From Nymphaea colorata (taxonomy: Eukaryota; Streptophyta; Magnoliopsida; Nymphaeales; Nymphaeaceae), in assembly GCF_008831285.2 (NCBI RefSeq), contig NC_045144.1, forward strand, positions 24,817,716 through 24,881,715: 64,000 nucleotides of DNA. The letters are read 5' to 3'. Both the position numbers and the translations under genes were made by a program. Under the pieces are notes generated by a model that worked only from the letters and a program-made list of their open reading frames with translations, was not told the DNA's origin and did no database searches. Shown piece by piece: positions 1 to 14,942 of this stretch. The first letter of the stretch is position 1. Each line of letters starts with the position of its first letter.

Positions 1-1996
1 TCATAAGCTTGTATGAAAATAAATTAGATTCAAGTAATTCATTTATTATGTTATAGTTTATATAATGTATTTCACTTGTTATTACTTTTATAATGAATGA
101 TTTAAATGATTAAAATCAGAAGTTTATATAGATATAAATGAGATTTATACATTACTTTATAGTTACATCTATATTGAACGATCTAAGGGATTGAAATAAC
201 AAGTTCGTAACAATAAGAGTGGTATTTAAGTTATTCATTTGATTACGCATGCTAAATTTAATGTGCCTAACTTGTTGTTACATACATATTGAATGAATTA
301 GTGTATTGAAATCACATTTTTGTAAGAAAATGAATGAGATTCGAGTGATTCACCCTTTGCACTGTAGTTAACCTAATGTGTTTTGTTAGTTATTACATCT
401 ATAATGACGGATTTCAATGATCGAAATCACAAGTTCGTTTGGAGACAAATGGAAACAATGCATTACTTTTATCCCTTGTGTTCACTACAAGGAGTTGAAC
501 TTGTAACATTTATAGTGAACGATTTAAGTATTGAAATCACAAGTTTGTATCAATGCGAGCAAGATTTAAGTGATTCATTTGATCATGCATAATCAATTAA
601 ACATGCTCAACTTGTTGCCACATCCACATTGAATGGTTTGGGAAATGGAATCACAAGTTGAAAGTAAATGAGATTCAACTTATTCATTTGATCTCTTATA
701 GTTAATCTAATGTGTTTCATTTGTTATTACGTCCATAATGAATGATTTAAACGTTTAAAATCACAAGTTTATATGGATAAAAATGGGATCTATGTAGTAC
801 TTTGATCCCCTGTAGTTTGTCTAGTGAGTTGAGTTTGTTGTTACATCCATAGTAACGATCTAATCAATTGAATTCACAAGTTCATAACAATGTTAATGAT
901 TTAAGAGATTCATTTGATGATGCATTTATACTTAAATGTGCCTAACTTGTTGTTACATCCATACTGAATGATTTAGTGGATGGAAATCATAAGCTTGTAT
1001 GAAAATAAATTAGATTCAAGTAATTCATTTATTATGTTATAGTTTATATAATGTATTTCACTTGTTATTACTTTAATGATGAATGATTTAAATGATTAAA
1101 ATCAGAAGTTTATATGTATATAAATGAGATTTATACATTACTTTATAGTTACATCTATATTGAACGATCTAAGGGATTGAAATAACAAGCTCGTAACAAT
1201 ACGAGTGGTATTTAAGTTATTCATTTGATTACGCTTGCTTAATTTAATGTGCCTAACTTGTTGTTACATCCATATTGAATGAATTAGTGTATTGAAATCA
1301 CAATTTTGTAAGAAAATGAATGAGATTTGAGTGATTCATCTTTTGCCCTGTAGTTAACCAAATGTGTTTTGCCTGTTATTACATCTATAATGAAGGATTT
1401 CAATGATCGAAAGCACAAGTTCGTATGGAGACAAATGGACAATGCATTACTTTTATCCCTTGTGTTCACTACATGGAGTTGAACTTGTAACATTTATAGT
1501 GAACGATTTAAAGTATTGAAATCACAAGTTCGTATCAATGCGAGCACGATTTAAGTGATTCATTTGATCATGCATAAACAATTAAACGTGCTCAACTTGT
1601 TGCCACATCCAGATTGAATGATTTGAGAATTGGAATCACAAGTTGAAAGTAAATGAGATTCAATTTATTCATTTGATCTCTTATAGTTAATCTAATGTGT
1701 TTCATTTGTTATTACATCCATAATGAAAGATTTAAACGTTTAAAATTTGTCTAGTGAGTTGAGTTTGTTGTTACATCTATAGTAACAATCTAATCAATTG
1801 AATTCACAAGTTCATAACAATGTTAATGATTTAAGAGATTCATTTGATGATGCATTTGTAATTAAATGTGCATAACTTGTTGTTACATCCATACTGAATG
1901 ATTTAGTGGATGGAAATCATAAGCTTGTATGAAAATAAATTAGATTCAAGTAATTCATTTATTATGTTATAGTTTATATAATGTATTTCACTTGTT
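1..1996 (+). repeat. Satellite array, segment 1 (about two 985-bp repeats)
   Basis: Tandem satellite DNA in the orientation I call plus. About two repeats are present: the landmark GCGAGCA lies near 556 and again near 1542. Each repeat is a chain of diverged subunits of about 110 bp sharing boxes such as TTGTTACATCCATATTGAAT. The second repeat has lost about 55 bp near 1745 (AAAATTTGTCTAGTG), where the first keeps the intervening segment. The 69-residue ORFs here recur in most repeats only because the DNA recurs; they have no protein-like features. The segment ends abruptly at 1996, where the array flips orientation. Confidence 0.93.
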
Positions 1997-4900
1997 GCAT
2001 GATCAAATGAATCACTTAAATCTTGCTCGCATTGATACAAACTTGTAATTTCAATACTTTAAATCGTTCACTATAAATGTTACAAGTTCAACTCCATGTA
2101 GAGACCACAAGGGAAAAAAAGTAACGCTTTGTCCATTTGTCGCCAAACGAACTTGTGCTTTCGATCTTTGAAATCCTTCATTATAGATGTAATAACAGAC
2201 TCAACTCACTAGACAAACTACAGGGGATCAAAGTAATACATAGATCCCATTTTTATGCATATAAACTTGTGATTTTAATCGTTTAAATCATTCATTATGG
2301 ACGTAATAACAAATGAAACACATTAGATTAACTATAAGAGATCAAATGAATAAGTTGAATCTCATTTACTTTCAACTTGTGATTCCATTTCCCAAATCAT
2401 TCAAGGTGGATGTGGCAACAAGTTGAGCATGTTTAATTGTTTATGCATGATCAAATGAATCACTTAAATCTTGCTCGCATTGATACAAACTTGTGATTTC
2501 AATACTTTAAATCGTTCACTATAAATGTTACAAGTTCAACTCCTTGTAGTGAACACAAGGGATAAAAGTAATGCATTGTTCCATTTGTCTCCAAACGAAC
2601 TTGTGATTTCGATCATTGAAATCCATCATTATAGATGTAATAACTAACAAAACACATTAGGTTAACTACAGGCAAAGGGTGAATCACTCGAATCTCATTC
2701 ATTTTCTTACAAAAATGTGATTTCAATACACTAATTCATTCAATATGTATGTAACAACAAGTTAGGCACATTAAATTTAGCATGCGTAACCAAATGAATA
2801 ACTTAAATACCACTCGTATTGTTACGAACTTGTTATTTCAATCCCTTAGATCGTTCAATATAGATGTAACTATAAAGTAATGTATAAATCTCATTTATAT
2901 CCATATAAACTTTTGATTTTAATCATTTAAATCATTCATTATAAAAGTAATAACAAGTGAAATACATTATATAAACTATAACATAATAAATGAATTACTT
3001 GAATCTAATTTATTTTCATACGAGCTTATGATTTCCATCCACTAAATCATTCAGTATGGATGTAACAACAAGTTAGGCACATTTAATTACAAATGCATCA
3101 TCAAATGAATCTCTTAAATCATTAACATTGTTATGAACTTGTGAATTCAATTGATTAGATCGTTACTATAGATGTAACAACAAACTCAACTCACTAGACA
3201 AACTACAGGGGATGAAAGTAATACATAGATCCCATTTTTATGCACATAAACTTGTGATTTTAAACGTTTAAATCTTTCATTATGGACGTAATAACAAATG
3301 AAACACATTAGATTAACTATAAGAGATCGAATGAATAAATTGAATCTCATTTACTTTAAACTTGTGATTCCAATTCCCAAATCATTCAATCTGGATGTGG
3401 CAACAAGTTGAGCACGTTTAATTGATTATCCATGATCAAATGAATCACTTAAATCGTGCTCGCATTGATACGAACTTGTGATTTCAATACTTTAAATCGT
3501 TCACTATAAATGTTACAAGTTCAACTCCATGTAGTGAACACAAGGGATAAAAGTAATGCATTGTCCATTTGTCTCCATACGAACTTGTGCTTTCGATCAT
3601 TGAAATCCTTCATTATAGATGTAATAACAGGCAAAACACATTTGGTTAACTACAGGGCAAAAATGAATCACTCAAATCTCATTCATTTTCTTACAAAATT
3701 GTGATTTCAATACACTAATTCATTCAATATGGATATAACAACAAGTTAGGCACATTAAATTAAGCAAGCGTAATCAAATGAATAACTTAAATACCACTCG
3801 TATTGTTACGACCTTGTTATTTCAATCCCTTAGATCGTTCAATATAGATGTAACTATAAAGTAATGTATAAATCTCATTTATATACATATAAACTTCTGA
3901 TTTTAATCATTTAAATCATTCATTATTAAAGTAATAACAAGTGAAATACATTATATAAACTATAACATAATAAATGAATTACTTGAATCTAATTTATTTT
4001 CATACAAGCTTATGATTTCCATCCACTAAATCATTCAGTATGGATGTAACAACAAGCTAGGCACATTTAATTATAAATGCATCATCAAATGAATCTCTTA
4101 AATCATTAACATTGTTATGAACTTGTGAATTCAATTGATTAGATCGTTACTATGGATGTAACAACAAACTCAACTCACTAGACAACCTACAGGGGATCAA
4201 AGTACTACATAGATCCCATTTTTATCCATATAAACTTGTGATTTTAAACGTTTAAATCATTCATTATGGACGTAATAACAAATGAAACACATTAGATTAA
4301 CTATAAGAGATCAAATGAATAAGTTGAATCTCATTTACTTTCAACTTGTGATTCCATTTCCCAAACCATTCAATGTGGATGTGGCAACAAGTTGAGCATG
4401 TTTAATTGATTATGCATGATCAAATGAATCACTTAAATCTTGCTCGCATTGATACAAACTTGTGATTTCAATACTTTAAATCGTTCACTATAAATGTTAC
4501 AAGTTCAACTCCTTGTAGTGAACACAAGGGATAAAAGTAATGCATTGTTCCATTTGTCTCCAAACGAACTTGTGATTTCGATCATTGAAATCCGTCATTA
4601 TAGATGTAATAACTAACAAAACACATTAGGTTAACTACAGTGCAAAGGTGAATCACTCGAATCTCATTCATTTTCTTACAAAAATGTGATTTCAATACAC
4701 TAATTCATTTAATATGTATGTAACAACAAGTTAGGCACATTAAATTTAGCATGCGTAATCAAATGAATAACTTAAATATCACTCTTATTGTTACGAACTT
4801 GTTATTTCAATCCCTTAGATCGTTCAATATAGATGTAACTATAAAGTAATGTATAAATCTCATTTATATCCATATAAACTTCTGATTTTAATCATTTAAA

Positions 4901-7900
4901 TCATTCATTATAAAAGTAATAACAAGTAAAATACATTATATAAACTATAACATAATAAATGAATTACTTGAATCTAATTATTTTCATACAAGCTTATGAT
5001 TTCCATCCACTAAATCATTCAGTATGGATGTAACAACAAGTTAGGCACATTTATTACAAATGCATCATCAAATGAATCTCTTAAATCATTAATATTGTTA
5101 TGAACTTGTGAATTCAATTGATTAGATCGTTACTATAGATGTAACAACAAACTCAACTCACTAGACAAACTACAGGGGATGAAAGTAATACATAGATCCC
5201 ATTTTTATCCACATAAACTTGTGATTTTAAACGTTTAAATCTTTCATTATGGATGTAATAACAAATGAAACACATTAGATTAACTATAAGAGATCAAATG
5301 AATAAATTGAATCTCATTTACTTTCAACTTGTGATTCCAATTCCAAATCATTCAATCTGGATGTGGCAACAAGTTGAGCACGTTTAATTGTTATGCATGA
5401 TCAAATGAATCACTTAAATCGTGCTCGCATTGATACGAACTTGTGATTTCAATACTTTAAATCGTTCACTATAAATGTTACAAGTTCAACTCCATGTAGT
5501 GAACACAAGGGATAAAAGTAATGCATTGTCCATTTGTCTCCATACGAACTTGTGCTTTCGATCATTGAAATCCTTCATTATAGATGTAATAACAGGCAAA
5601 ACACATTTGGTTAACTACAGGGCAAAAGATGAATCACTCAAATCTCATTCATTTTCTTACAAAATTGTGATTTCAATACACTAATTCATTCAATATGGAT
5701 GTAACAACAAGTTAGGCACATTAAATTAAGCAAGCGTAATCAAATGAATAACTTAAATACCACTCGTATTGTTACGACCTTGTTATTTCAATCCCTTAGA
5801 TCGTTCAACATAGATGTAACTATAAAGTAATGTATAAATCTCATTTATATACATATAAACTTCTGATTTTAATCATTTAAATCATTCATTATTAAAGTAA
5901 TAACAAGTGAAATACATTATATAAACTATAACATAATAAATGAATTACTTGAATCTAATTTATTTTCATACAAGCTTATGATTTCCATCCACTAAATCAT
6001 TCAGTATGGATGTAACAACAAGTTAGGCACATTTAATTATAAATGCATCATCAAATGAATCTCTTAAATCATTAACATTGTTATGAACTTGTGAATTCAA
6101 TTGATTAGATCGTTAATATGGATGTAACAACAAACTCAACTCACTAGACAAACTACAGGGGATCAAAGTATACATAGATCCCATTTTTATCCATATAAAC
6201 TTGTGATTTTAAACGTTTAAATCATTCATTATGGACGTAATAACAAATGAAACACATTAGATTAACTATAAGAGATCAAATGAATAAGTTGAATCTCATT
6301 TACTTTCAACTTGTGATTCCATTTCCCAAACCATTCAATGTGGATGTGGCAACAAGTTGAGCATGTTTAATTGATTATGCATGATCAAATGAATCACTTA
6401 AATCTTGCTCGCATTGATACAAAACTTGTGATTTCAATACTTTAAATCGTTCACTATAAATGTTACAAGTTCAACTCCTTGTAGTGAACACAAGGGATAA
6501 AAGTAATGCATTGTTTCCATTTGTCTCCAAACGAACTTGTGATTTCGATCATTGAAATCCGTCATTATAGATGTAATAACTAACAAAACACATTAGGTTA
6601 ACTACAGGCAAAGGGTGAATCACTCGAATCTCATTCATTTTCTTACAAAAATGTGATTTCAATACACTAATTCATTTAATATGGATGTAACAACAAGTTA
6701 GGCACATTAAATTTAGCATGCGTAATCAAATGAATAACTTAAATACACTCTTATTGTTACGAACTTGTTATTTCAATCCCTTAGATCGTTCAATATAGAT
6801 GTAACTATAAAGTAATGTATAAATCTCATTTATATCCATATAAACTTCTGATTTTAATCATTTAAATCATTCATTATAAAAGTAATAACAAGTAAAATAC
6901 ATTATATAAACTATAACATAATAAATGAATTACTTGAATCTAAATTATTTTCATACAAGCTTATGATTTCCATCCACTAAATCATTCAGTATGGATGTAA
7001 CAACAAGTTAGGCACATTTCATTATAAATGCATCATCAAATGAATTTCTTAAATCATTAAATTGTTATGAACTTGTGAATTCAATTGATTAGATCGTTAC
7101 TATAGATGTAACAACAAACTCCACTCACTAGACAAACTACAGGGGATAAAGTAATACATAGATCCCATTTTTATCCACATAAACTTGTGATTTTAAACGT
7201 TTAAATCTTTCATTATGGACGTAATAACAAATGAAACACATTAGATTAACTATAAGAGATCAATGAATAAATTGAATCTCATTTACTTTCAACTTGTGAT
7301 TCCAATTCCCAAATCATTCAATCTGGATGTGGCAACAAGTTGAGCACGTTTAATTGTTTATGCATGATCAAATGAATCACTTAAATCGTGCTCGCATTGT
7401 GCTTTCGATCATTGAAATCCTTCATTATAGATGTAATAACAGGCAAAACACATTTGGTTAACTACAGGGCAAAAGATGAATCACTCAAATCTCATTCATT
7501 TTCTTACAAAATTGTGATTTCAATACACTAATTCATTCAATATGGATGTAACAACAAGTTAGGCACATTAAATTAAGCAAGCGTAATCAAATGAATAACT
7601 TAAATACCACTCGTATTGTTACGACCTTGTTATTTCAATCCCTTAGATCGTTCAATATAGATGTAACTATAAAGTAATGTATAAATCTCATTTATATACA
7701 TATAAACTTCTGATTTTAATCATTTAAATCATTCATTATTAAAGTAATAACAAGTGAAATACATTATATAAACTATAACATAATAAATGAATTACTTGAA
7801 TCTAATTTATTTTCATACAAGCTTATGATTTCCATCCACTAAATCATTCAGTATGGATGTAACAACAAGTTAGGCACATTTAATTATAAATGCATCATCA

Positions 7901-10900
7901 AATGAATCTCTTAAATCATTAACATTGTTATGAACTTGTGAATTCAATTGATTAGATCGTTAATATGGATGTAACAACAAACTCAACTCACTAGACAAAC
8001 TACAGGGGATCAAAGTACTACATAGATCCCATTTTTATCCATATAAACTTGTGATTTTAAACGTTTAAATCATTCATTATGGACGTAATAACAAATGAAA
8101 CACATTAGATTAACTATAAGAGATCAAATGAATAAGTTGAATCTCATTTACTTTCAACTTGTGATTCCATTTCCCAAACCATTCAATGTGGATGTGGCAA
8201 CAAGTTGAGCATGTTTAATTGATTATGCATGATCAAATGAATCACTTAAATCTTGCTCGCATTGATACAAAACTTGTGATTTCAATACTTTAAATCGTTC
8301 ACTATAAATGTTACAAGTTCAACTCCTTGTAGTGAACACAAGGGATAAAAGTAATGCATTGTTTCCATTTGTCTCCAAACGAACTTGTGATTTCGATCAT
8401 TGAAATCCGTCATTATAGATGTAATAACTAACAAAACACATTAGGTTAACTACAGTGCAAAGGGTGAATCACTCGAATCTCATTCATTTTCTTACAAAAA
8501 TGTGATTTCAATACACTAATTCATTTAATATGTATGTAACAACAAGTTAGGCACATTAAATTTAGCATGCGTAATCAAATGAATAACTTAAATATCACTC
8601 TTATTGTTACGAACTTGTTATTTCAATCCCTTAGATCGTTCAATATAGATGTAACTATAAAGTAATGTATAAATCTCATTTATATCCATATAAACTTCTG
8701 ATTTTAATCATTTAAATCATTCATTATAAAAGTAATAACAAGTAAATACATTATATAAACTATAACATAATAAATGAATTACTTGAATCTAAATTATTTT
8801 CATACAAGCTTATGATTTCCATCCACTAAATCATTCAGTATGGATGTAACAACAAGTTAGGCACATTTCATTATAAATGCATCATCAAATGAATTTCTTA
8901 AATCATTAATATTGTTATGAACTTGTGAATTCAATTGATTAGATCGTTACTATAGATGTAACAACAAACTCCACTCACTAGACAAACTACAGGGGATGAA
9001 AGTAATACATAGATCCCATTTTTATCCACATAAACTTGTGATTTTAAACGTTTAAATCTTTCATTATGGACGTAATAACAAATGAAACACATTAGATTAA
9101 CTATAAGAGATCGAATGAATAAATTGAATCTCATTTACTTTCAACTTGTGATTCCAATTCCCAAATCATTCAATCTGGATGTGGCAACAAGTTGAGCACG
9201 TTTAATTGTTTATGCATGATCAAATGAATCACTTAAATCGTGCTCGCATTGTGCTTTCGATCATTGAAATCCTTCATTATAGATGTAATAACAGGCAAAA
9301 CACATTTGGTTAACTACAGGGCAAAAGATGAATCACTCAAATCTCATTCATTTTCTTACAAAATTGTGATTTCAATACACTAATTCATTCAATATGGATG
9401 TAACAACAAGTTAGGCACATTAAATTAAGCAAGCGTAATCAAATGAATAACTTAAATACCACTCGTATTGTTACGACCTTGTTATTTCAATCCCTTAGAT
9501 CGTTCAATATAGATGTAACTATAAAGTAATGTATAAATCTCATTTATATACATATAAACTTCTGATTTTAATCATTTAAATCATTCATTATTAAAGTAAT
9601 AACAAGTGAAATACATTATATAAACTATAACATAATAAATGAATTACTTGAATCTAATTTATTTTCATACAAGCTTATGATTTCCATCCACTAAATCATT
9701 CAGTATGGATGTAACAACAAGTTAGGCACATTTAATTATAAATGCATCATCAAATGAATCTCTTAAATCATTAACATTGTTATGAACTTGTGAATTCAAT
9801 TGATTAGATCGTTAATATGGATGTAACAACAAACTCAACTCACTAGACAAACTACAGGGGATCAAAGTACTACATAGATCCCATTTTTATCCATATAAAC
9901 TTGTGATTTTAAACGTTTAAATCATTCATTATGGACGTAATAACAAATGAAACACATTAGATTAACTATAAGAGATCAAATGAATAAGTTGAATCTCATT
10001 TACTTTCAACTTGTGATTCCATTTCCCAAACCATTCAATGTGGATGTGGCAACAAGTTGAGCATGTTTAATTGATTATGCATGATCAAATGAATCACTTA
10101 AATCTTGCTCGCATTGATACAAAACTTGTGATTTCAATACTTTAAATCGTTCACTATAAATGTTACAAGTTCAACTCCTTGTAGTGAACACAAGGGATAA
10201 AAGTAATGCATTGTTTCCATTTGTCTCCAAACGAACTTGTGATTTCGATCATTGAAATCCGTCATTATAGATGTAATAACTAACAAAACACATTAGGTTA
10301 ACTACAGTGCAAAGGGTGAATCACTCGAATCTCATTCATTTTCTTACAAAAATGTGATTTCAATACACTAATTCATTTAATATGTATGTAACAACAAGTT
10401 AGGCACATTAAATTTAGCATGCGTAATCAAATGAATAACTTAAATATCACTCTTATTGTTACGAACTTGTTATTTCAATCCCTTAGATCGTTCAATATAG
10501 ATGTAACTATAAAGTAATGTATAAATCTCATTTATATCCATATAAACTTCTGATTTTAATCATTTAAATCATTCATTATAAAAGTAATAACAAGTAAAAT
10601 ACATTATATAAACTATAACATAATAAATGAATTACTTGAATCTAAATTATTTTCATACAAGCTTATGATTTCCATCCACTAAATCATTCAGTATGGATGT
10701 AACAACAAGTTAGGCACATTTCATTATAAATGCATCATCAAATGAATTTCTTAAATCATTAATATTGTTATGAACTTGTGAATTCAATTGATTAGATCGT
10801 TACTATAGATGTAACAACAAACTCCACTCACTAGACAAACTACAGGGGATGAAAGTAATACATAGATCCCATTTTTATCCACATAAACTTGTGATTTTAA

Positions 10901-13126
10901 ACGTTTAAATCTTTCATTATGGACGTAATAACAAATGAAACACATTAGATTAACTATAAGAGATCGAATGAATAAATTGAATCTCATTTACTTTCAACTT
11001 GTGATTCCAATTCCCAAATCATTCAATCTGGATGTGGCAACAAGTTGAGCACGTTTAATTGTTTATGCATGATCAAATGAATCACTTAAATCGTGCTCGC
11101 ATTGTGCTTTCGATCATTGAAATCCTTCATTATAGATGTAATAACAGGCAAAACACATTTGGTTAACTACAGGGCAAAAGATGAATCACTCAAATCTCAT
11201 TCATTTTCTTACAAAATTGTGATTTCAATACACTAATTCATTCAATATGGATGTAACAACAAGTTAGGCACATTAAATTAAGCAAGCGTAATCAAATGAA
11301 TAACTTAAATACCACTCGTATTGTTACGACCTTGTTATTTCAATCCCTTAGATCGTTCAATATAGATGTAACTATAAAGTAATGTATAAATCTCATTTAT
11401 ATACATATAAACTTCTGATTTTAATCATTTAAATCATTCATTATTAAAGTAATAACAAGTGAAATACATTATATAAACTATAACATAATAAATGAATTAC
11501 TTGAATCTAATTTATTTTCATACAAGCTTATGATTTCCATCCACTAAATCATTCAGTATGGATGTAACAACAAGTTAGGCACATTTAATTATAAATGCAT
11601 CATCAAATGAATCTCTTAAATCATTAACATTGTTATGAACTTGTGAATTCAATTGATTAGATCGTTAATATGGATGTAACAACAAACTCAACTCACTAGA
11701 CAAACTACAGGGGATCAAAGTACTACATAGATCCCATTTTTATCCATATAAACTTGTGATTTTAAACGTTTAAATCATTCATTATGGACGTAATAACAAA
11801 TGAAACACATTAGATTAACTATAAGAGATCAAATGAATAAGTTGAATCTCATTTACTTTCAACTTGTGATTCCATTTCCCAAACCATTCAATGTGGATGT
11901 GGCAACAAGTTGAGCATGTTTAATTGATTATGCATGATCAAATGAATCACTTAAATCTTGCTCGCATTGATACAAAACTTGTGATTTCAATACTTTAAAT
12001 CGTTCACTATAAATGTTACAAGTTCAACTCCTTGTAGTGAACACAAGGGATAAAAGTAATGCATTGTTTCCATTTGTCTCCAAACGAACTTGTGATTTCG
12101 ATCATTGAAATCCGTCATTATAGATGTAATAACTAACAAAACACATTAGGTTAACTACAGTGCAAAGGGTGAATCACTCGAATCTCATTCATTTTCTTAC
12201 AAAAATGTGATTTCAATACACTAATTCATTTAATATGTATGTAACAACAAGTTAGGCACATTAAATTTAGCATGCGTAATCAAATGAATAACTTAAATAT
12301 CACTCTTATTGTTACGAACTTGTTATTTCAATCCCTTAGATCGTTCAATATAGATGTAACTATAAAGTAATGTATAAATCTCATTTATATCCATATAAAC
12401 TTCTGATTTTAATCATTTAAATCATTCATTATAAAAGTAATAACAAGTAAAATACATTATATAAACTATAACATAATAAATGAATTACTTGAATCTAAAT
12501 TATTTTCATACAAGCTTATGATTTCCATCCACTAAATCATTCAGTATGGATGTAACAACAAGTTAGGCACATTTCATTATAAATGCATCATCAAATGAAT
12601 TTCTTAAATCATTAATATTGTTATGAACTTGTGAATTCAATTGATTAGATCGTTACTATAGATGTAACAACAAACTCCACTCACTAGACAAACTACAGGG
12701 GATGAAAGTAATACATAGATCCCATTTTTATCCACATAAACTTGTGATTTTAAACGTTTAAATCTTTCATTATGGACGTAATAACAAATGAAACACATTA
12801 GATTAACTATAAGAGATCGAATGAATAAATTGAATCTCATTTACTTTCAACTTGTGATTCCAATTCCCAAATCATTCAATCTGGATGTGGCAACAAGTTG
12901 AGCACGTTTAATTGTTTATGCATGATCAAATGAATCACTTAAATCGTGCTCGCATTGATACGAACTTGTGATTTCAATACTTTAAATCGTTCACTATAAA
13001 TGTTACAAGTTCAACTCCATGTAGTGAACACAAGGGATAAAAGTAATGCATTGTCCATTTGTCTCCATACGAACTTGTGCTTTCGATCATTGAAATCCTT
13101 CATTATAGATGTAATAACAGGCAAAA
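1997..13126 (-). repeat. Inverted satellite block with 2-monomer higher-order repeat
   Basis: The same satellite, reverse-complemented relative to both flanks. It consists of about 11 monomers organised as alternating pairs. One monomer type reads CTTGCTCGCATTGATACAAA and GAGCATG; the other reads CGTGCTCGCATTGATACGAA and GAGCACG. Pair landmarks (CTCGCATT) fall at 3459, 5424, 7391, 9243, 11096 and 12949, giving periods of 1965, 1967, 1852, 1853 and 1853. The first monomer has an internal deletion near 2190 (ATAACAGACTCAACTC). The right edge joins plus-orientation satellite at about 13126 with a one- to two-base A overlap. The block is probably a true inversion; see findings. Confidence 0.92.
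7391..12948 (-). repeat. Recently amplified 1853-bp higher-order repeat, three copies
   Basis: Three consecutive copies (7391-9242, 9243-11095, 11096-12948) are nearly identical. Matched 67-codon frames at 8931, 10784 and 12637 are identical and spaced exactly 1853 bp. All three begin with a deletion of about 120 bp (CTCGCATTGTGCTTTCG) that removes one subunit-sized piece present at 5432-5551 and again after 12949. The deletion therefore arose once and was then amplified. The first copy carries extra single-base losses, for example near 7143 and 7259. Confidence 0.9.
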
Positions 13127-13606
13127 ATTAAACGTGCTTAACTTGTTGTCACATCCATTTTGAATGATTTGGGAATTGTAATCACATGTTCATATGAAAG
13201 TAAATGAGATTCAATTTATTCATTTGATCTTTTATAGTTAATTTAATGTGTTTCATTTGTTAATATGTCCATAATGAATGATTTAAACGTTTAAAATCAC
13301 AAGTTTATATGGATAAAAATGGGATCTATGTATTACTTTGATCCCTTGTAGTTTGCCTAATGAGTTGAGTTTGTTGTTACATCTATTGTAACGATCTAAA
13401 CAATTGAATTCACAAGTTCATAACAATGTTAATGATTTAAGAGATTCATTTGATGATGCATTTATAATTAAATGTGCCTAACTTGTTGTTACATCCATAC
13501 TGAATGATTTAGTGGATGGAAATCATAAGCTTGTATAAAAAGAAATTAGATTCAAGTAATTCATTTATTATGTTATAGTTTATATAATGTATTTCACTTG
13601 TTACTA

Positions 13607-13714
13607 CTTTTATAATGAATGATTTAAATGATTAAAATCAGAAGTTTATATGGATATAAACTTTTATAATGAATGATTTAAATGATTAAAATCAAAAGTT
13701 TATATGGATATAAA
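13607..13714 (+). repeat. 54-bp tandem duplication inside a satellite subunit
   Basis: The segment starting CTTTTATAATGAATG at 13607 repeats at 13661 with a few substitutions (CAGAAG against CAAAAG). It is a local slippage or replication duplication within subunits B and A. I do not see it in the other arm. Confidence 0.8.
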
Positions 13715-14550
13715 TGAGATTTATACATTACTTTATAGTTACATCCATATTGAACGATTTAAGGGATTGAAATAACAAGTTCGTAACAATACGAGTGGTA
13801 TTTAAGTTATTCATTTGATTACGCATGATTATTTTAATGTGCCTAACTTGTTGTTACATCCATATTAAATGAATTAGTGTATTGAAATCACAATTTTGTA
13901 AGAAAATGAATGAGATTCAAGTGATTCACCTTTTGCTCTGTAGTTATCCTAATGTGTTTTGCTAGTTATTACATCTATAATAACGGATTTCAATGATCAA
14001 AATCACAAGTTCGTATGGAGACAAATGGGAACAATGCATTACTTTTATCACTTGTGGTCACTACAAGGAGTTGAACTTGTCACATTTATAGTGAACGATT
14101 TAAAGGATTGAAATCACAAGTTCGTATCAATGCGAGCAAGATTTAAGTGATTCATTTGATCATGCATAATTAATTAAATGTGCTTAACTCGTTGTCACAT
14201 CCATATTGAATGATTTGGGAATTGAAATCAAAAGTTTGTATGAAAATAAATAAGATTCAATTTATTGATTTGATATTTTATAGTTAATCTAATGTGTTTC
14301 ATTTGTTATTACGTCTATAATAAATGATTAAAATGATTAAAATCACAAGTTTATATGGATAAAAATGAGATCTATGCATTACTTTGATCCCTTGTATTTT
14401 GTCTAATGAGTTGAGTTTGTTGTTACATCTATAGTAACGATCTAAACAATTGAATTCACAAGTTCGTAACAATGTTAATCTATAGCATTTACAATTAAAT
14501 GTGCCTAACTTGTTGTGACATCCATATTGAATGATTTAGTGGATGGAAAT

Positions 14551-14942
14551 CATAAGCTTGTATGAAAATAAATTAGATTCAAGTAATTCATTTATTATGT
14601 TATAGTTTATATAATGTATTTCACTTGTTATTACTTTAATAATGAATGAGTTAAATGATTAAAATCTGAAGTTTATATGGATATAAATGAGATTTATACA
14701 TTACTTTATAGTTACATCCATATTGAATGATTTAGTGGATGAAAATCATAAGCTTGTATGAAAATAAATTAGATTCAAGTAATTCATTTATTATGTTATA
14801 GTTTATATAATGTATTTCACTTGTTATTACTTTTATAATGAATGATTTAAATGATTAAAATCAGAAGTCTTTATGGATATAAATGAGATTTATACATTAC
14901 TTTATAGTTACATCTATATTGAACGATTTAAGGGATTGAAAT
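14551..14942 (+). repeat. Back-to-back subunit pair B-A (196-bp period) from a deleted monomer
   Basis: CATAAGCTTG occurs at 14551 and again at 14747, so the B-A subunit pair appears twice in a row. The contig 2 interval that appears orthologous (about 43915-45075) holds a full repeat. The pair is therefore best explained by loss of about 0.8 kb (seven subunits) from contig 1, and not by duplication. Confidence 0.65.

Noticed and set aside
1284-3719. Palindrome centred near 2500 as a missed-adapter read artefact
   Set aside because: The two sides match only as members of the same satellite, with about 1 kb between them. The junction at 1996 is better explained as one end of the 11-kb inversion, because the other arm preserves the uninverted order.
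8931-12840. Identical 67-codon ORFs repeated at 8931, 10784 and 12637, and 69-codon ORFs in other repeats
   Set aside because: They recur because the satellite recurs; the same frames are broken in many other repeats and the sequence lacks protein-like features.
14551-14942. True tandem duplication of a subunit pair
   Set aside because: The other arm has the full set of subunits at the corresponding place, so a deletion in contig 1 is simpler.
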